Shown in pieces: positions 35,318 through 47,300 of a stretch of DNA of 64,000 bases. Location: positions 620,001-684,000 of the forward strand of contig JAFEVB010000037.1 of assembly GCA_032629725.1 (NCBI GenBank), given 5' to 3'. This DNA is from Gremmenia infestans. Its lineage: Eukaryota; Ascomycota; Leotiomycetes; Helotiales; Hamatocanthoscyphaceae. Position 1 is the stretch's first letter; each line of letters starts with the position of its first letter. The position numbers and the translations under genes are program-made. The notes beneath the pieces were generated by a model that ran no database searches, had not been told where the DNA came from, and saw nothing but the letters and a program-made list of their open reading frames with translations.

Positions 35318-36486
35318 TTACCATGGCACCTGGCTTCCATTGTATTCCCACAACTTGCCACCATGAGTATCCCTAGTCGCTACATCGATGACTTTGATCA
35401 TCCCGTTAACACTATCCTCGAGGGTAGTACTGGCCTTTTCGATGCCAAATGCATGCGCGCCGCGGTTGCCTGTATGTAACATTAGTAGTGCTCGGAGATA
35501 AACAGCCTAGTAGCACACATACCCAATTCAGTCTGAACCCATCCTGGGTCAATTGGAAATGCAGTAAGCCCGGGCTCTTCTATGTGCATGGCCTTGGTGA
35601 GGTAATGAAGAACAAGCTTGGTTGGGCCATATGCTGCGTTTTGCACAGGTAGCATGTTCCTAAACAAACATGGCTCATTAGTCAGTGTGCCATCATAACA
35701 ATGGGATAATTTCAAATTGCGAGGGAGTCAAAGAATAGGCATCTATGAAAAGATATCAAACTGCAGGTACTCACTACACAACAGTTAGCTAAGTATATTT
35801 TTTCAGAAAACAGGAACTACCAACCGTAAGATACGCTGAACTAGATCCTATGCTAACCCACATCTTCTTCTCACTCTTCTTTAGCAATGGAAGCAAAGCT
35901 TGATAAAGCCAGACATTCCCATACACATTCGGCACAATGTGGCGCTGCATATCCTCGGTTTTCAATTCCGAGACTTTTGGCCATACATAGGCGACGCCAG
36001 CATTGGCAATCACGATATCGATATGATGGATGTCTTTCGAGGCGAGAAGCTTGACTGCAGCTGCTGCGTCGGTTGGGACCTATCACCGAATTAGTAGGAG
36101 TAGAATGGAAGTCATCGAAGTGTCTCGCGAGTATATCTTTCTTTCATAGATCTTGTGAGTTTTTGTCTTACACGCCGTGTGACAAATTGCCCGAAGTCCA
36201 GAATTTCTATGATATATAGAGAATAGACTCGCGGATATCAATATGAGGAGGGAGGAAGCTTGGAGATCCACCGTCGCTATACAGTACGTACCGTAACATC
36301 ATTCTTAACCACCAACAAACTCGTGCCATTGGCTGTAGGCAGCTTAGCAAGTGCCATGGATGTGGGGTCTTCAGGATTGCGGTTCGCAGCAATAACCAGA
36401 TGGTTTGGTTTGAGCAAGTATAATTCGAGAAGGCCTTTGCCAATTCCTCTGTTTGCACCGGTGATTAAAACGATCGTTGGTGCCAT
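35318..36486 (-). CDS. Short-chain dehydrogenase/reductase, NAD(P)-dependent
   Basis: This classical SDR has about 242 residues in at least four exons: 36486-36292, 36079-35835, 35659-35523 and 35469-35318. Exon 1 carries the coenzyme motif TGANRGIG; exon 2 has IANAGVA and the SSSA catalytic-serine strand; exon 3 has the active-site YGPTK (YxxxK) and the PGWVQTELG turn; the last exon ends NGSQVPW. This pattern resembles the norsolorinic-acid-ketoreductase-like (Nor-1 type) SDRs often seen in fungal secondary metabolism; the substrate is unknown. The junction between exons 2 and 3 is uncertain: the direct splice at SSSA/NMLP keeps the frame but makes a tight loop, and a 3-base microexon (tga at about 35774) would add one residue. 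The gene lies in the accessory island. Confidence 0.8.
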
Positions 36487-37195
36487 TTTCGTCTCTTAGC
36501 TGTAGTCTTTCTGAAGAAAAAGAATGGTTATTGAAGAGAGAAAAAGGAAGGGAGTATTGAAGAAGATATATAATAATCATGGCATATAATGCTTACTTTG
36601 CATGTCTTCTACCTACGTACGTTTCGGCAGGTTTGGTTGCGGAGTTTTACCCCCTTTTTAGTTTTATGGGCCTGTTTCATTATAGGAGGTTGGATGAGAT
36701 ATTCTGAGACCAAAAAAGGCGGAGTAAACAGACTTTCGACGGGTAATAGTAGACGGGCTCAAATAGTGTGACAGGATTCTTTGGTCATAATCGTATTGAA
36801 GCTTACAAAAAGAGGTGATTATGCTTATGCGCTACTGCAGCAGTGCTTACCATGCATCTTTCCAGTGTAAGCGAGGTTAAGCGAGCACTACCCCTAAATC
36901 TTTGCTGGCTTTCATCTTATCTTATATCATAGGACAGAATACTGCGATCTGGGATAGTTGTCTTTGTAGAAACTGTATTCTCCTCCAGGGGGTTTAACCG
37001 GAAGCTACATAATCCTAACCATTATGAAGAAGGATGATGCTACCCGTGATGTTCTACAGGTGCTGCAAGATTATGAAGATCCATCTGTATTAAAGATTGC
37101 AACCGTTATATGACATTGTTGGTTACAAACATGAAGTCAGCTTTATATTTATTATATATTAGCTCTCCAGATTCCTGTTTCTTCGGGAAATGTAA
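36487..37195. other. Intergenic, SDR promoter and decayed region
   Basis: These 709 bp are AT-rich. No gene is seen; part may be degraded 3' sequence of the NLR remnant. Confidence 0.45.
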
Positions 37196-38617
37196 TCAAT
37201 AGTTAGTAGATAGCGTGTTCTGGTGTTTCTCCTTAGTATTCACCTCGATCAATTTGATCACTAATCTCTTAGCCAGCTTGCTCTGAACATCTGTACTGTT
37301 TTGAATAAGCCAGAGAAGTATGTTAAGACGATTATCTTTGCCATATCCAGAACTTGACGAAGGATACAATGAATTGTCCTGGAAGACGAGTCTGTTGATC
37401 AACTCTTCGGTAACATGAAATCCCACTTTCTGATTCATGTGATAGAGTACTTTCATGAGTTCAGACGGCGTCAGTACAGGATTGCCGACCACGGCGATTA
37501 GAACTTCCGCGGTCACTTAAAGAGAATCATCACCATTTTCTAGAACGCGTATGATATTATGGCTCTCTGGAGACGCCCTAGCAATAGCTAGCAATACATT
37601 ATGTTCGAGTCATTTTTTCTTGTCGTCCTTACTGTGGACTTTTTCTAGCAGATAGACAATGTCAATGGTTGAGGCTGCAGCTGAAATAAGGATCCGTTCG
37701 TGGATGACCAGCTGTAGCTGTGGAGTTAGCTGCATCAAAGTCTTCGTTATAGGACCAAGTTCTCCTAATGTCACCATAAAACGTTCTCTAAATTTAAGTT
37801 CCCCAGGTAAGAACTGCTTGAAACTCTGGAACAGAACCCTTAGACGGGTAAGGGTGGACTTAAAATATCTCTTGGGTTATTTCGGCAGGAGCACAATTCC
37901 GAATTAAATTGAAGCCACTTTATAGGTCTACTCACTTCTTTGATTGAAATAACTTTTAAGCTTTGACAAGCAAAGAAGAATGGTGCTGTAAAGTCGAACT
38001 AGTGCTAATTCGAGTTGTTCCACGGCAGAAGCAGTTCCCTCAAAGTAAAGCTGCTCGAGGATCCTGCAACGGCACAAACACCTTGATACCACTTCAATGG
38101 TCTCCGCTACGAACTCGTATTCTTAAATGTCATTGACTGCTGCCTGTTTTGAACTCAAGTTAAAATCGTAAGTCTGCGTAGCAAGTGGGGCACACCTGGA
38201 GCAGAAATCCAACCAGTGCCCAAGGTAGAGCAGCATGGCCAGGGTCATACTGCACAGCTGTGTCTCCAACCTGCTTGAACAGATCGATCCATTTAACGAC
38301 CTTGCCAAACAAGTCTCGCAAAATAATCTCTTCTCCACTTCTCCGTTTGAAGTGCGATCGGTTGTCCTCGCATTTCTTCTGAGCGGCTTTGGCGTCGGCA
38401 TGGAGGCTAGACAGAGTTGCTAGCTTATCGTAGCTAAGGTTATATTGGCTTTATCTTCAGTACTTAAATGCTCGACAGCTTGAGCCCACATATCATTGTT
38501 GGAGCGCACATTCAAGACTGTCAACGGGATAGACCCGAGGCTCAGCCTTGTAATCTGCTCTTCCATGGTGAAATATGGTGTGATTGCTGGTGTGGGATCT
38601 TTGCATCCAGCTACCAA
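37196..38617 (-). pseudogene. Decayed NACHT-type NLR (NWD/ITEEV-repeat family) with internal deletion
   Basis: Scattered frames on the minus strand match the N-terminal module of fungal NACHT proteins in the right order: NNDMWAQAVEHLSTEDKANI (38500-38430), then RRSGEEIILRDLFGKV, KWIDLFKQVGDTAVQYDPGH and AALPW (38350-38200). Next is an intron-like gtgtgc...aaaacag block, then AAVNDI, a TAA stop, and ETIEVVSRC...LEQLYFEGTASAVEQLELALVRLYS (38100-37960). A frameshift lies near 38405 and further stops near 38122, 37600 and 37515. The last frame (37516-37196) begins VTAEVLIAVVGNP and continues VTEELINRLVFQDNS, like the ITEEVV repeats at the C-terminus of such proteins. The NACHT NTPase core (Walker A/B) that should lie between is missing; only about 430 bp are left there. 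Not functional as read. Confidence 0.65.
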
Positions 38618-39306
38618 ACAACCGACGGTGCTCAGGATACTAAGCTATCAAAAAGAGGTATGCTCTTTGCATCTGTATTGTTATGAACGATAGATCAGGC
38701 TGTTTGAGGAGAGAGCAGCCAACTCTGAAGATCGAAGTTGCTTGTGCATGGCCCCCAAAGATGCCCCACCTTCCCGTTTTAGCGATGAGAATTGCTACTT
38801 CTAAATATAACTATCAGTTTAACATGATGATATGCGCCGAACATGAATAAATATCGAGCTCTTATACCTAGGTAGTATCATCTCTTTTTACCCATATAAA
38901 TGGTTCATCTCTTTATATTTTCTTTGCTGTGTAGAGCGGTTTGTCGCTTAGAATAGGGATCCACCACCTCTATCTAGTAGAGATATATAGGAGAAAAGGA
39001 AGCATAGGACTCTGGTATTAGAAACACTGTTCTGTGATAAAATTGTATATTTCATATAATCCCTGCCCGAGTTTATAGTAAGTAGAGGAAATCTGTTTTA
39101 TAGATTAGATTAGATTAGATCGTACATGGGTGACGTCAAGACACCTCGTACCTGGAAATATAAAGAACAAACTTCACTGTCAACTGACTCGATGATGCTA
39201 TTAGTTGTACCACGCAACACAACGCAACACAATGGATTGTTTGTATTGTTCTATAAGACGGTCTCGCCCCTCATACTCCTATCAAGAACGATAACACTCA
39301 GCCAAA
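38618..39306. other. AT-rich intergenic region
   Basis: These 689 bp hold the acyltransferase promoter and a (gatta)n tract at 39101-39120. No gene is seen. Confidence 0.5.
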
Positions 39307-41185
39307 ATGGCAGCGTTCCCGCATCTCTCTGCCACAGGCCCCGCGCCTACTTACCTCGAAGTCGCTGCTGTATACCGACAAGAATTCTATAAACACGTCG
39401 CAGAAGGCTCTCTCCGCCCTATAGTCTTTCCCTACCACCTCTACGGCCTCCTCCTACTCCTCACCTACCTCTGCATACCACATACGAAGCGTCCATACCT
39501 GTACAAGGCGAGATGGTTGGTTCTCGGGGCTATTGCAGCATTTCAGTGGAAGACATTGTGTGATACCAGCAGTGCTAGTATTACTACGGCATTTGCGGCT
39601 GGTTTGGTCTCTGCCTGGGTGCTTGTGTTAAGTGTTACGTGGTTGGTGTTCTACAGGCCGCAATTCGATTCAATGAGGGTGGAACTCAGGATGGAGAGTG
39701 GGGTTGGCAATGGACGCAGAAGGGCAGAAGGAGATGACGAAGAAGCTGATACGTACAGAGACGTTGTATGTGTAGAAAACTCGCATCTTCGGCGACGGAA
39801 CGGGGCAAATGGATATACAAATGGAGAGGCGAAGGAGGAAGTACATGGTAAGATTAGCAAATTCTGAGTACAAAACTGTCTCACTTCTGCCGAGACATTG
39901 TAAAGCTTACTTCTGTTTTCTAGAAGAGGCACCAAAGATGGGGTCACTTCAGCTCGCGGAGTACTATTGGCAGTCGTACCCTGACAAGGTATGATATTGG
40001 CGCGCGACCTTTCTGGAGCGCCACTTCAAGGATGTCTCATGGGTCTTGGGTCATTCTTGTACGTTTCAATAGCTAACTTCTACAGCTCAGTGAACGTATA
40101 AACTGGGTCATGGACCATTTACTCAATTTCCGTGGGCCAGGATGGAATTGGGCAATACCAATCCTGCCTACGTATCCTCCCTCTGTGAAGAAGGCACTCG
40201 GAGAGAATCCCAGCGATGAATCGAGGACTGGAGTATCTAAAATTGGCTTCAATCGTCCCGATACACGTAAACAGCTCTTCTGGGAGCGAGGCAAGAGTGC
40301 CCACTGCTTTCGGGACACCAATAGCAAAGCTAACTGGTCTTAGTTCCGCACTTTATAGCAGGCTATTTCCTTCTTGATGCTACGAAAACATTCTTGATGA
40401 AAGATCCGTATTTCATCTTTGGTCCTACTACCTATGATCCACCACTGTATTTGCAAAGCCTCTCTCCGTCCGCATTGTGGTTAATCCGTCAAACTACCAC
40501 TGGGTTTGCGCTCATCTTAGCCCTTGAGGTGGCGTTCTTGGCCGGATCAATTGCGCAGTGTCTTCTCCTCGGGCCCAAAGTATTAGGTCTCAGAGGCCAT
40601 GCGTGGCAATACTCGACAAACTGGGGATCTATAAGCAACGTCTTGAACAAGGGTCTCAATGGCTTTTGGGGCAGCTTTTGGCACCAGACCTTTCGTTTTG
40701 CATTCGCTGCTCCTACGAATTTCCTTATCAAGAACAAATACATCGAAGCACGGTCGACCGCCGCTAAATTTTTGGGTCTCTTCTTTGCGTTTGGGATATC
40801 AGGGTTTTTGCACCTCGCTGGCTCTGTGTCCCAGCTGCCGCAAACTTATCCCTGGAATTCCATGATCCTATTCCTGCTCCAGCCCATCGGCATCTTGCTG
40901 CAAGCCACCGCCTGCTCATATCTACGCCCCTTTATCGAAAAGCTCCCGAAACCGTGTAGACAAGTAGGGAATCTCGTGTATACATTACTATTCCTCTTCT
41001 CAACCTGCTGGCTGATGGGCGACGACTTTGCAAGAGGCGGGGTATGGTTGTTCGAGCCTGTTCCTATCAGTCCATTGAGAGGCTTAGGCTACGGGGTTGA
41101 AGGAGATGGCTGGTGGTGCTGGGGCCATATTGGAGTTGGTTGGTATACGGGGGAGCATTGGTGGGAGAGTGGGGTTGCGTTCTAA
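39307..41185 (+). CDS. Wax-synthase-like membrane-bound O-acyltransferase
   Basis: This polytopic membrane enzyme has 550 residues in four exons: 39307-39847, 39924-39988, 40086-40290 and 40344-41185. The third intron has GC-AG ends; with it the frame closes and the protein reads QLFWERVPHFIAGYFLLDATKTFLMKDPYF, as expected for the family. The N-terminal half has three hydrophobic segments (YHLYGLLLLLTYLCI, WLVLGAIAAFQW, AFAAGLVSAWVLVLSVTWLVF). The conserved middle has NFRGPGWNW. The C-terminal catalytic core carries NGFWGSFWHQTFRFAF and the membrane histidine in FGISGFLHLAGS. These features match the MBOAT_2/wax synthase family, which in fungi also includes acetyltransferases acting on terpenoid metabolites (Tri7- and AusQ-type). 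The acyl acceptor cannot be told, and no terpene cyclase or PKS is in the window. The exon 1 tail is charged and variable. Confidence 0.85.
40291..40343 (+). other. GC-AG intron of the acyltransferase gene
   Basis: The donor is gcgag/gcaaga, the acceptor ggtcttag, and gctaac lies 12 bases before the acceptor. Reading through meets a stop, while splicing restores the family-typical FWERVPHFIAGYFLLD segment. Confidence 0.8.
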
Positions 41186-41831
41186 TGGTCCATGTGATAT
41201 GAAGAATATAGACGGCCTAGATGGTTCTTGGTAGCGTTGGAGTTTGCGGTTGCAAATATAAAGAAAGAATTTGCTGGTAATTCCGCATTAAGCTACATCT
41301 AGTAATTCATAATACTCCTTGAATGAGCAAGGCTAAATCCGATGAAGGGCGGTTCTTTCAGTAGGGTTTCCACAAGAAATAATAGCGCAAGTGCCGAAAT
41401 TTTGATGGCTCGAACTTTTGTCACTTGTCTTCATTTTGATTGAAGTGTTTAATACGGCTACTATGAAGAATTCATCAATGAATGTACTAGTCGCGTTCGA
41501 ATTTGAGATCCTGTCAGTTCAAGAAGTTAGGTAGTCACATGTGACCCTGGTGGCCCACTGACCCTCCTTACCCCCCTATGGAAAGCGAATATAATGTGTG
41601 CACGAGCCATATCGCCTAAGTTTAAGGGGTTACCATTACTACCTAGGTACACTACACATATATCCTATGGGATCATAGGAGCATCTAGAAGACTTAAGAC
41701 TATGTTCTAATATATTCTCATCTTTTATATAAGCACACTTGATCAACTTGTCCTATACCTCACTTTTCTTACTACCAATCTCAGGTTGTCGCTCATTACT
41801 ACCAAAGCCCCGCATAACACCAGGCTCGCAC
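41186..41831. other. Convergent intergenic region
   Basis: These 646 bp of AT-rich sequence hold no gene. Confidence 0.55.
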
Positions 41832-43407
41832 TCATCGACGATTCAGAGCTTGCTTAGTATAAAGACGTTGCCAAAAGAGTACACCAGCCACCGTTACTAG
41901 CGTAAGAGGAAGCGCCACCGCCCAATAAACCCAGAACTGCTCAGAAACTCTCCAGTGCTGCGGCTCGGTACTGGTGGCGGGAGAGAAGTTGAAAAAGCTG
42001 GTGCTGAATAACGCCTAAGAGGAATCAGCACGATTGTGATGAAGATGGACGTACGACTAACGCAAATGAACGTCCCGGGCAGGAATACAAGTCCTAGGAT
42101 CGAGATGGTCTTCATGGATGCACTGTCTACTTGCGTAGCTTCTCCGATACGCACGGCTATACGACTGTCGTGCTGAGCAACAGTGTTGAATGCCTGGTGG
42201 AGTATTAGTGCTGTATAAGCGTTGTCTTGGATGGGAATACAACTAGATTGATCTCGTTCTTCAGCCGTTCTTCAAGGGCTTTTGATCGCAAGCTTAAACA
42301 CTTGAGTATTGAAACCTGTGAGCGGAAAGTCATGCTCGTTTGTCTGAAAGCTGCCCTTGTTGCTGGTGAAAGTGACTCGTTCTCTTTGTAGAACAATTTG
42401 TGTTCTTGAGTAATATCTGTCATTGTTTCCAGAGCCATCGCTATAGTCTCGGAGGAATGAATCACATGCCTAGCAATCTCGTGCATAGTGATATAGTCTG
42501 GTCGCGGATCTTTGGGACAGGTACGGTTCTAATAATAAGCCTTTTCCGACACATTTGGAGCTGATCAATCCTCACCTTCTCAAGACCTCTCACGAGATCG
42601 CGCCATGCCCATACTGTCTTATCATAGAGATCAATGATATTTTCGATCAATACGACATGGAACCAGAAAGGATTTCCCGGGCTTGGGGAGTGAGACAGCA
42701 GTATTGATTGCCGCATACACCGCGGGAGCCCAAAGCATAGAATGAGAGTTGTATTTGAGGGTGTCCAATATATGAAGAACGCTAGTTTATGCCAGCCGTA
42801 GGATATCCCATCTTGTGGATAAAAAAGTCGTGGATTTTGTTTGACTGGTTCTTTGATAAGAAATCGAAATTGGCAGCCTACTTATTAGTATATACAGCTT
42901 TTCAGTGACTTCACCTTACTGAAATGTTCCAACGCTCCAGTAGAGTCTCTTGTTTCTTGACACCCAAAGAAACCACTTGCAGCTTCCGATAAGGACTTCC
43001 AGAAGACTAGCGGGACTTTGAATCGTTCTGAGAGCTTCTGGGAGCCTTCTGTAGCAAGTTCCTGGACCTCGGGAAAGAATCTACTCAAGTTAATTGATGT
43101 TATAGCAGATATATGTATAAACTTACACAATAAGTGTCTTTGGTATAGTGACTAGCTTTGTCCGTTTAGCAGCAGCCAGCGTTCGACGAATCGCGGAGTT
43201 ATCTTACATTGCAAAGTTCCTCTACGGAGAGCTGTCCCGGAATCCAGCTATTATTTCCTACCCGGGTCAGATAAGATTCAATATATCGATTATTAGGGCC
43301 GAACCGTATTGAGTCGATTCATATGCTAGGGGCTCGGTGCCAGGTAGCCGGTTATCATCGCATGTCGAAAATGGATTTTCACCTTTGCCATATGTACGCA
43401 AAGACAT
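41832..43407 (-). pseudogene. CorA-like membrane protein with one frameshift (gene or young pseudogene)
   Basis: This is a fungal CorA/ZntB-like integral membrane protein of about 398 codons. Exons read: 43407-43208, 43155-43127, 43080-42920, 42781-42576, 42528-42244, 42193-42062 and 42014-41832; all splice in phase. The C-terminus is diagnostic: DSASMKTISILGLVFLPGTFIC/ALFSTSFFNFS, then HWRVSEQFWVYWAVALPLTLVTVAGVLFW, i.e. two transmembrane helices. The soluble part has FPEVQELATEG, NPFWFHVVLIENIIDLYD and RTCPKDPRPDYITMHEIARHV. In exon 1 the frame from ATG 43407 (MSLRTYGKGENPF ... GTEPLAYES) must shift by one base near 43315 to continue as IRFGPNNRYIESYLTRVGNNSWIPGQLSVEELC. Without that shift a stop follows. 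Fungal members are often not proven ion channels; function unknown. The fault could also be a sequencing error. Confidence 0.7.
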
Positions 43408-44358
43408 ATCACAGAGGATGGCGCGCTGATATATCTTCTTTCTATATGATCTTACTTTGATGCATAAATTTTATGTTTTTCGGATAGGAAACTATCATAA
43501 TGAAGGTCACCAGAAAACGATTTTCGATTGATATATGCAGGTGCGCAAGGCCGATTGGGTCTAAATGCACTCTGCCACATCCAAGCTTCATCGACGTGGG
43601 CAGCTGAGACTGGAAGAGCCAGCCGGGGTGACAGGGCGTCGCAGCCTCAGAGCTATACACTAGTGCAGTGCTACACACTCATGAATGAGGCACAGGTAAA
43701 GTTTACAGATACAATTGATGTCGTATGGATACCAACAGTACTCGAAATACCAGACCCTTTACTTTAAAGTCCATTCCCAGCCTCAGACGTCTGTAATTCT
43801 AGTGATATAAAGCCACGGCCTCGTAAACTCATTGAGGGTGCTACCTAAGGTAGGGTAGTATGCTTAAAGGCTATTTAGCCTAAAGGCTCACACCTATCAC
43901 ACCTACTTTCCTAATACAACTCCAACCATATTAAATTTACCAGGGTTAATTGGTTCATAATCCAGTACGCAAGGTTGATGCAGCCAATGCATGAACCTAA
44001 TTCTGCCTGATCAGCGGTGGCACCATCCGAAGCCTCATGCATGTAAGACACCACAGTACCATACCTAAGCACTGTAGCCCAGCCTCGTGAGGCTGAATCT
44101 CGATGTCTTATAGCTGCCCCGACCTTGTTTTTTGTCGCCATTTCCCGTTTTCCATTTGTACGTAAGCTAAGATATCAGCATGCTACATTGCACTTGCTTC
44201 CATCCCTAACAGCTGTCACGCGATCGAGACGAAAATCTACCCAAATAGACTTTCGCCCTACCATATCCTATCACGAACAAAACTGAAAGGACTGTCCTAA
44301 GTATTAGATTCCGTCGCCGAGGCGCACGCATTCCATCTGCCTTGGAGACTGCCCGCGA
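43408..44358. other. Divergent intergenic region upstream of the NLR
   Basis: These 951 bp lie between two divergent genes and hold the NLR promoter. No supported gene; short frames here lack protein-like features. Confidence 0.5.
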
Positions 44359-47300
44359 GTGAGTATGTCAAATACCAAGGACTATACTGTCGGCTGGATT
44401 TCTGCAATCAGTACCGAATATGCAGCCGCACAAGCTTTTCTCGATGAGAAGCACGACGGGGCTGAATTTATATCATCGCATGATTGCAACGACTACACAC
44501 TAGGCAGAGTCGGAAGACACAATGTTGTCATGACAGTTTTGCCCAGCGGGGAATACGGCATATCTTCTGCATCAACCGTCGCAAGCCATATGTTTAGCAG
44601 CTTTCCCAATATCAGAATAGGTCTGATGGTCGGCGTCGGCGGCGGTGCACCCAGTCAAAAGCACGATATCCGTCTAGGCGATGTCGTGGTCAGCGCTCCT
44701 CAGAATGGAAAAGGTGGCGTATTGCAGTACGACTTTGGGAAGACAATACAAGGTCGGAGCTTTCAACACACAGGGTTTTTGAATCAACCACCTTCGGTCC
44801 TACGGGCCGCGATGAGTGGACTCAAGACTCAGTATGAGAGCGACGGGCATCAGCTGAAAGAAGCTATCAGTGGGGTTTTCGAGAAGAAGCCTAGACTGCG
44901 GAAGGCTTACCAGCAACCGGACCGAAATAACGACAGATTATATCAAAGCGAGGTAACGCATGACGGTGAAGCAAGCTGTGCTATGTCCTGCGGAGACGAT
45001 CCATCGCGTTTGGTGTTACGACCCGATCGGACCGAAGAGGAAGATGATCCGGCAATCCATTATGGCTTGATCGCTTCGGCAAGCCAGTTGATGAAGGACG
45101 CTTCGGTTCGGGATATATTAGCAAAGGAGAAGGATGTTTTGTGTTTCGAAATGGAAGCGGCAGGGTTGATGAACCACTTTCCATGTCTGGTCATCCGGGG
45201 TATATGCGACTATTCAGATTCACACAAGAATAAGGACTGGCAAGGCTATGCAGCGATGGCGGCGGCGGCATATACAAAGGATCTCCTAAATCGGATTGCT
45301 CCGAATAATATCGAAGCTGAGAAGAAGATTGGAGATGTTCTTTCAAGTGGTCAGTAAACCTTGGCTATCATATCAATACAATATCAAGTTCCTGACCCGG
45401 TATAGTCCGTGAAAGTCTTGCTGCAGTAACGTCCAGATTAGACATGAGATTAGAGAAAAAAGGTGTCGATGTACTTGACCCTCAGGCTTTCTACCTTGTT
45501 CCCAATCGCCGGATTCATAATTTCGTGGGTCGAGCAGACATTTTAGGGAAGATTGACGCCTCTTTCTCGTCAAACCCAGGGCCTCGTCAGTTTGTGTTGC
45601 GCGGCCTTGGTGGTCAGGGCAAGACACAAATAGCACTTGAATACTGCCACCGGACTCGAAAGAACCGCTTCCGAAGCATATTTTGGGTCCAGGCTAATTC
45701 AGAAAATGCGATCAAAAAGAGTTTCAAGACGATTGCCGAGGAAATTAAAGCTCCAGATGAAAATGTTCCCGAAGCAGCGGTAGTTTCTTACGTTTTGGAC
45801 AAGTTCAGAGAGTGGCCCAATCCCTGGCTTATGGTGTTCGACAACTATGACGACGTCGAGAATTTCGAAAACATCCAAGACTTCATACCTGACTGTGAAC
45901 ACGGATGCGTTCTTGTTACGAGCAGGCATTCGGACTCGATGGATCTAGCCTCTGATGCGGAGAGCGCCATTGATCTCCCTGGGCTTGCGGAATCAGATGC
46001 CCTCGAACTCCTGTTCAAACTGAGCGGGGCGAAGGAGACCGAAGCATCGATCCCACATTGCCAGACCATTGTGCAACGACTTGGCTATCATCCCCTCGCA
46101 ATCACTCAGGCAGGATCCTACATCAAAAACCGAAAAGTACCTCTGCATAAATTCATCGATGAATTCAACCGCAGCAAGAGACGGATCCTGCAGCATACAC
46201 CCAAATTGACTCAATATCGACGAAGCTTGGATGACTCGCAACGGGAGACTTCACTGAACGTCTTCACCACTTGGGAACTCTCATTCGAGCAGCTGCTACG
46301 TTCATCATCGGGGGAAAATCAATCGAGTCTTTTGACCCTATTTGCATTCTTCGATAACAACGACATTAGTGAGCAACTCTTTAGTAATTACTGCGAAGAG
46401 GCTCAGCAGTACCCTGACTACTACTTTTGGCCCGTACCATACCTCGAACTCTACCTTGATGAGAGTACATGGAATAGCGACGAGTTTTGCGATACTCTGG
46501 TCAATCTTACTGGTCTTTCACTTCTTCAATCTTGGTCCCGCGGTGAAGACGACTTCTGTCACTGCTCACTTCATCCCCTTGTCCAAGATTGGATCCGCTT
46601 ACGAACTGGTCCCGAAGATTTCCAAAATTCAGTCTGCATCGCCGCGAAAATTGTGGAGGCGATCCTGCATGAATTCTGGAGTGGTCGGGAGTTTGACCTA
46701 GAACTGGCTATGCGACAATCATTAATGTCCCATACCAGCATGTATATTAAGAACAAGCGAATCGTAGACGCCGAAATAGAAGAGCAACCACCAGAGCAAG
46801 GATCATGCCTGTTCGATGACAGATATTATGAGACCGAAAATACTATTGCATCATTCTCACATCATACCTATCAATATAATGAAGCTATATCAATACAGAG
46901 CAGGCTAGTCCTAAGGGCAGAAAGAGTACTCGGGCCCGAGAACTCCGCAACGTTAGGCTATATGAACAACCTTGCCTTGTTTTATTGTGATCAGGGTGAA
47001 TTGGAACTAGCGGAGTCGATGTATCGAAAGGTCCTAAAGAGTCAGGAAAGAACCCTCGGTCCAGATCATTTAGATACCCTTACAAGTATCCACAATTTAG
47101 CACTTGTGATTCTTGGAGCCGGAAACTACGAGGCCGCCGAAAACATGATTCGTAGTGCGTCGGTAAAGCGTGAAGAGCTTTTGGGTCTAAAACATCGAGA
47201 CACGCTTATTTCCCTGCGAATTTTAGCTGACATCCTCGGCTGCCAAGATAAATTCGAGGAAGCAGAGCCAATTGCTCGTCAGGTACTAGAAGGCTACGAA

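Noticed and set aside
43127..43208. Second frameshift in the CorA-like gene
   Set aside because: A GT-AG intron of 52 bp with a gctaaac branch-like sequence joins the two frames, so a second mutation is not needed.
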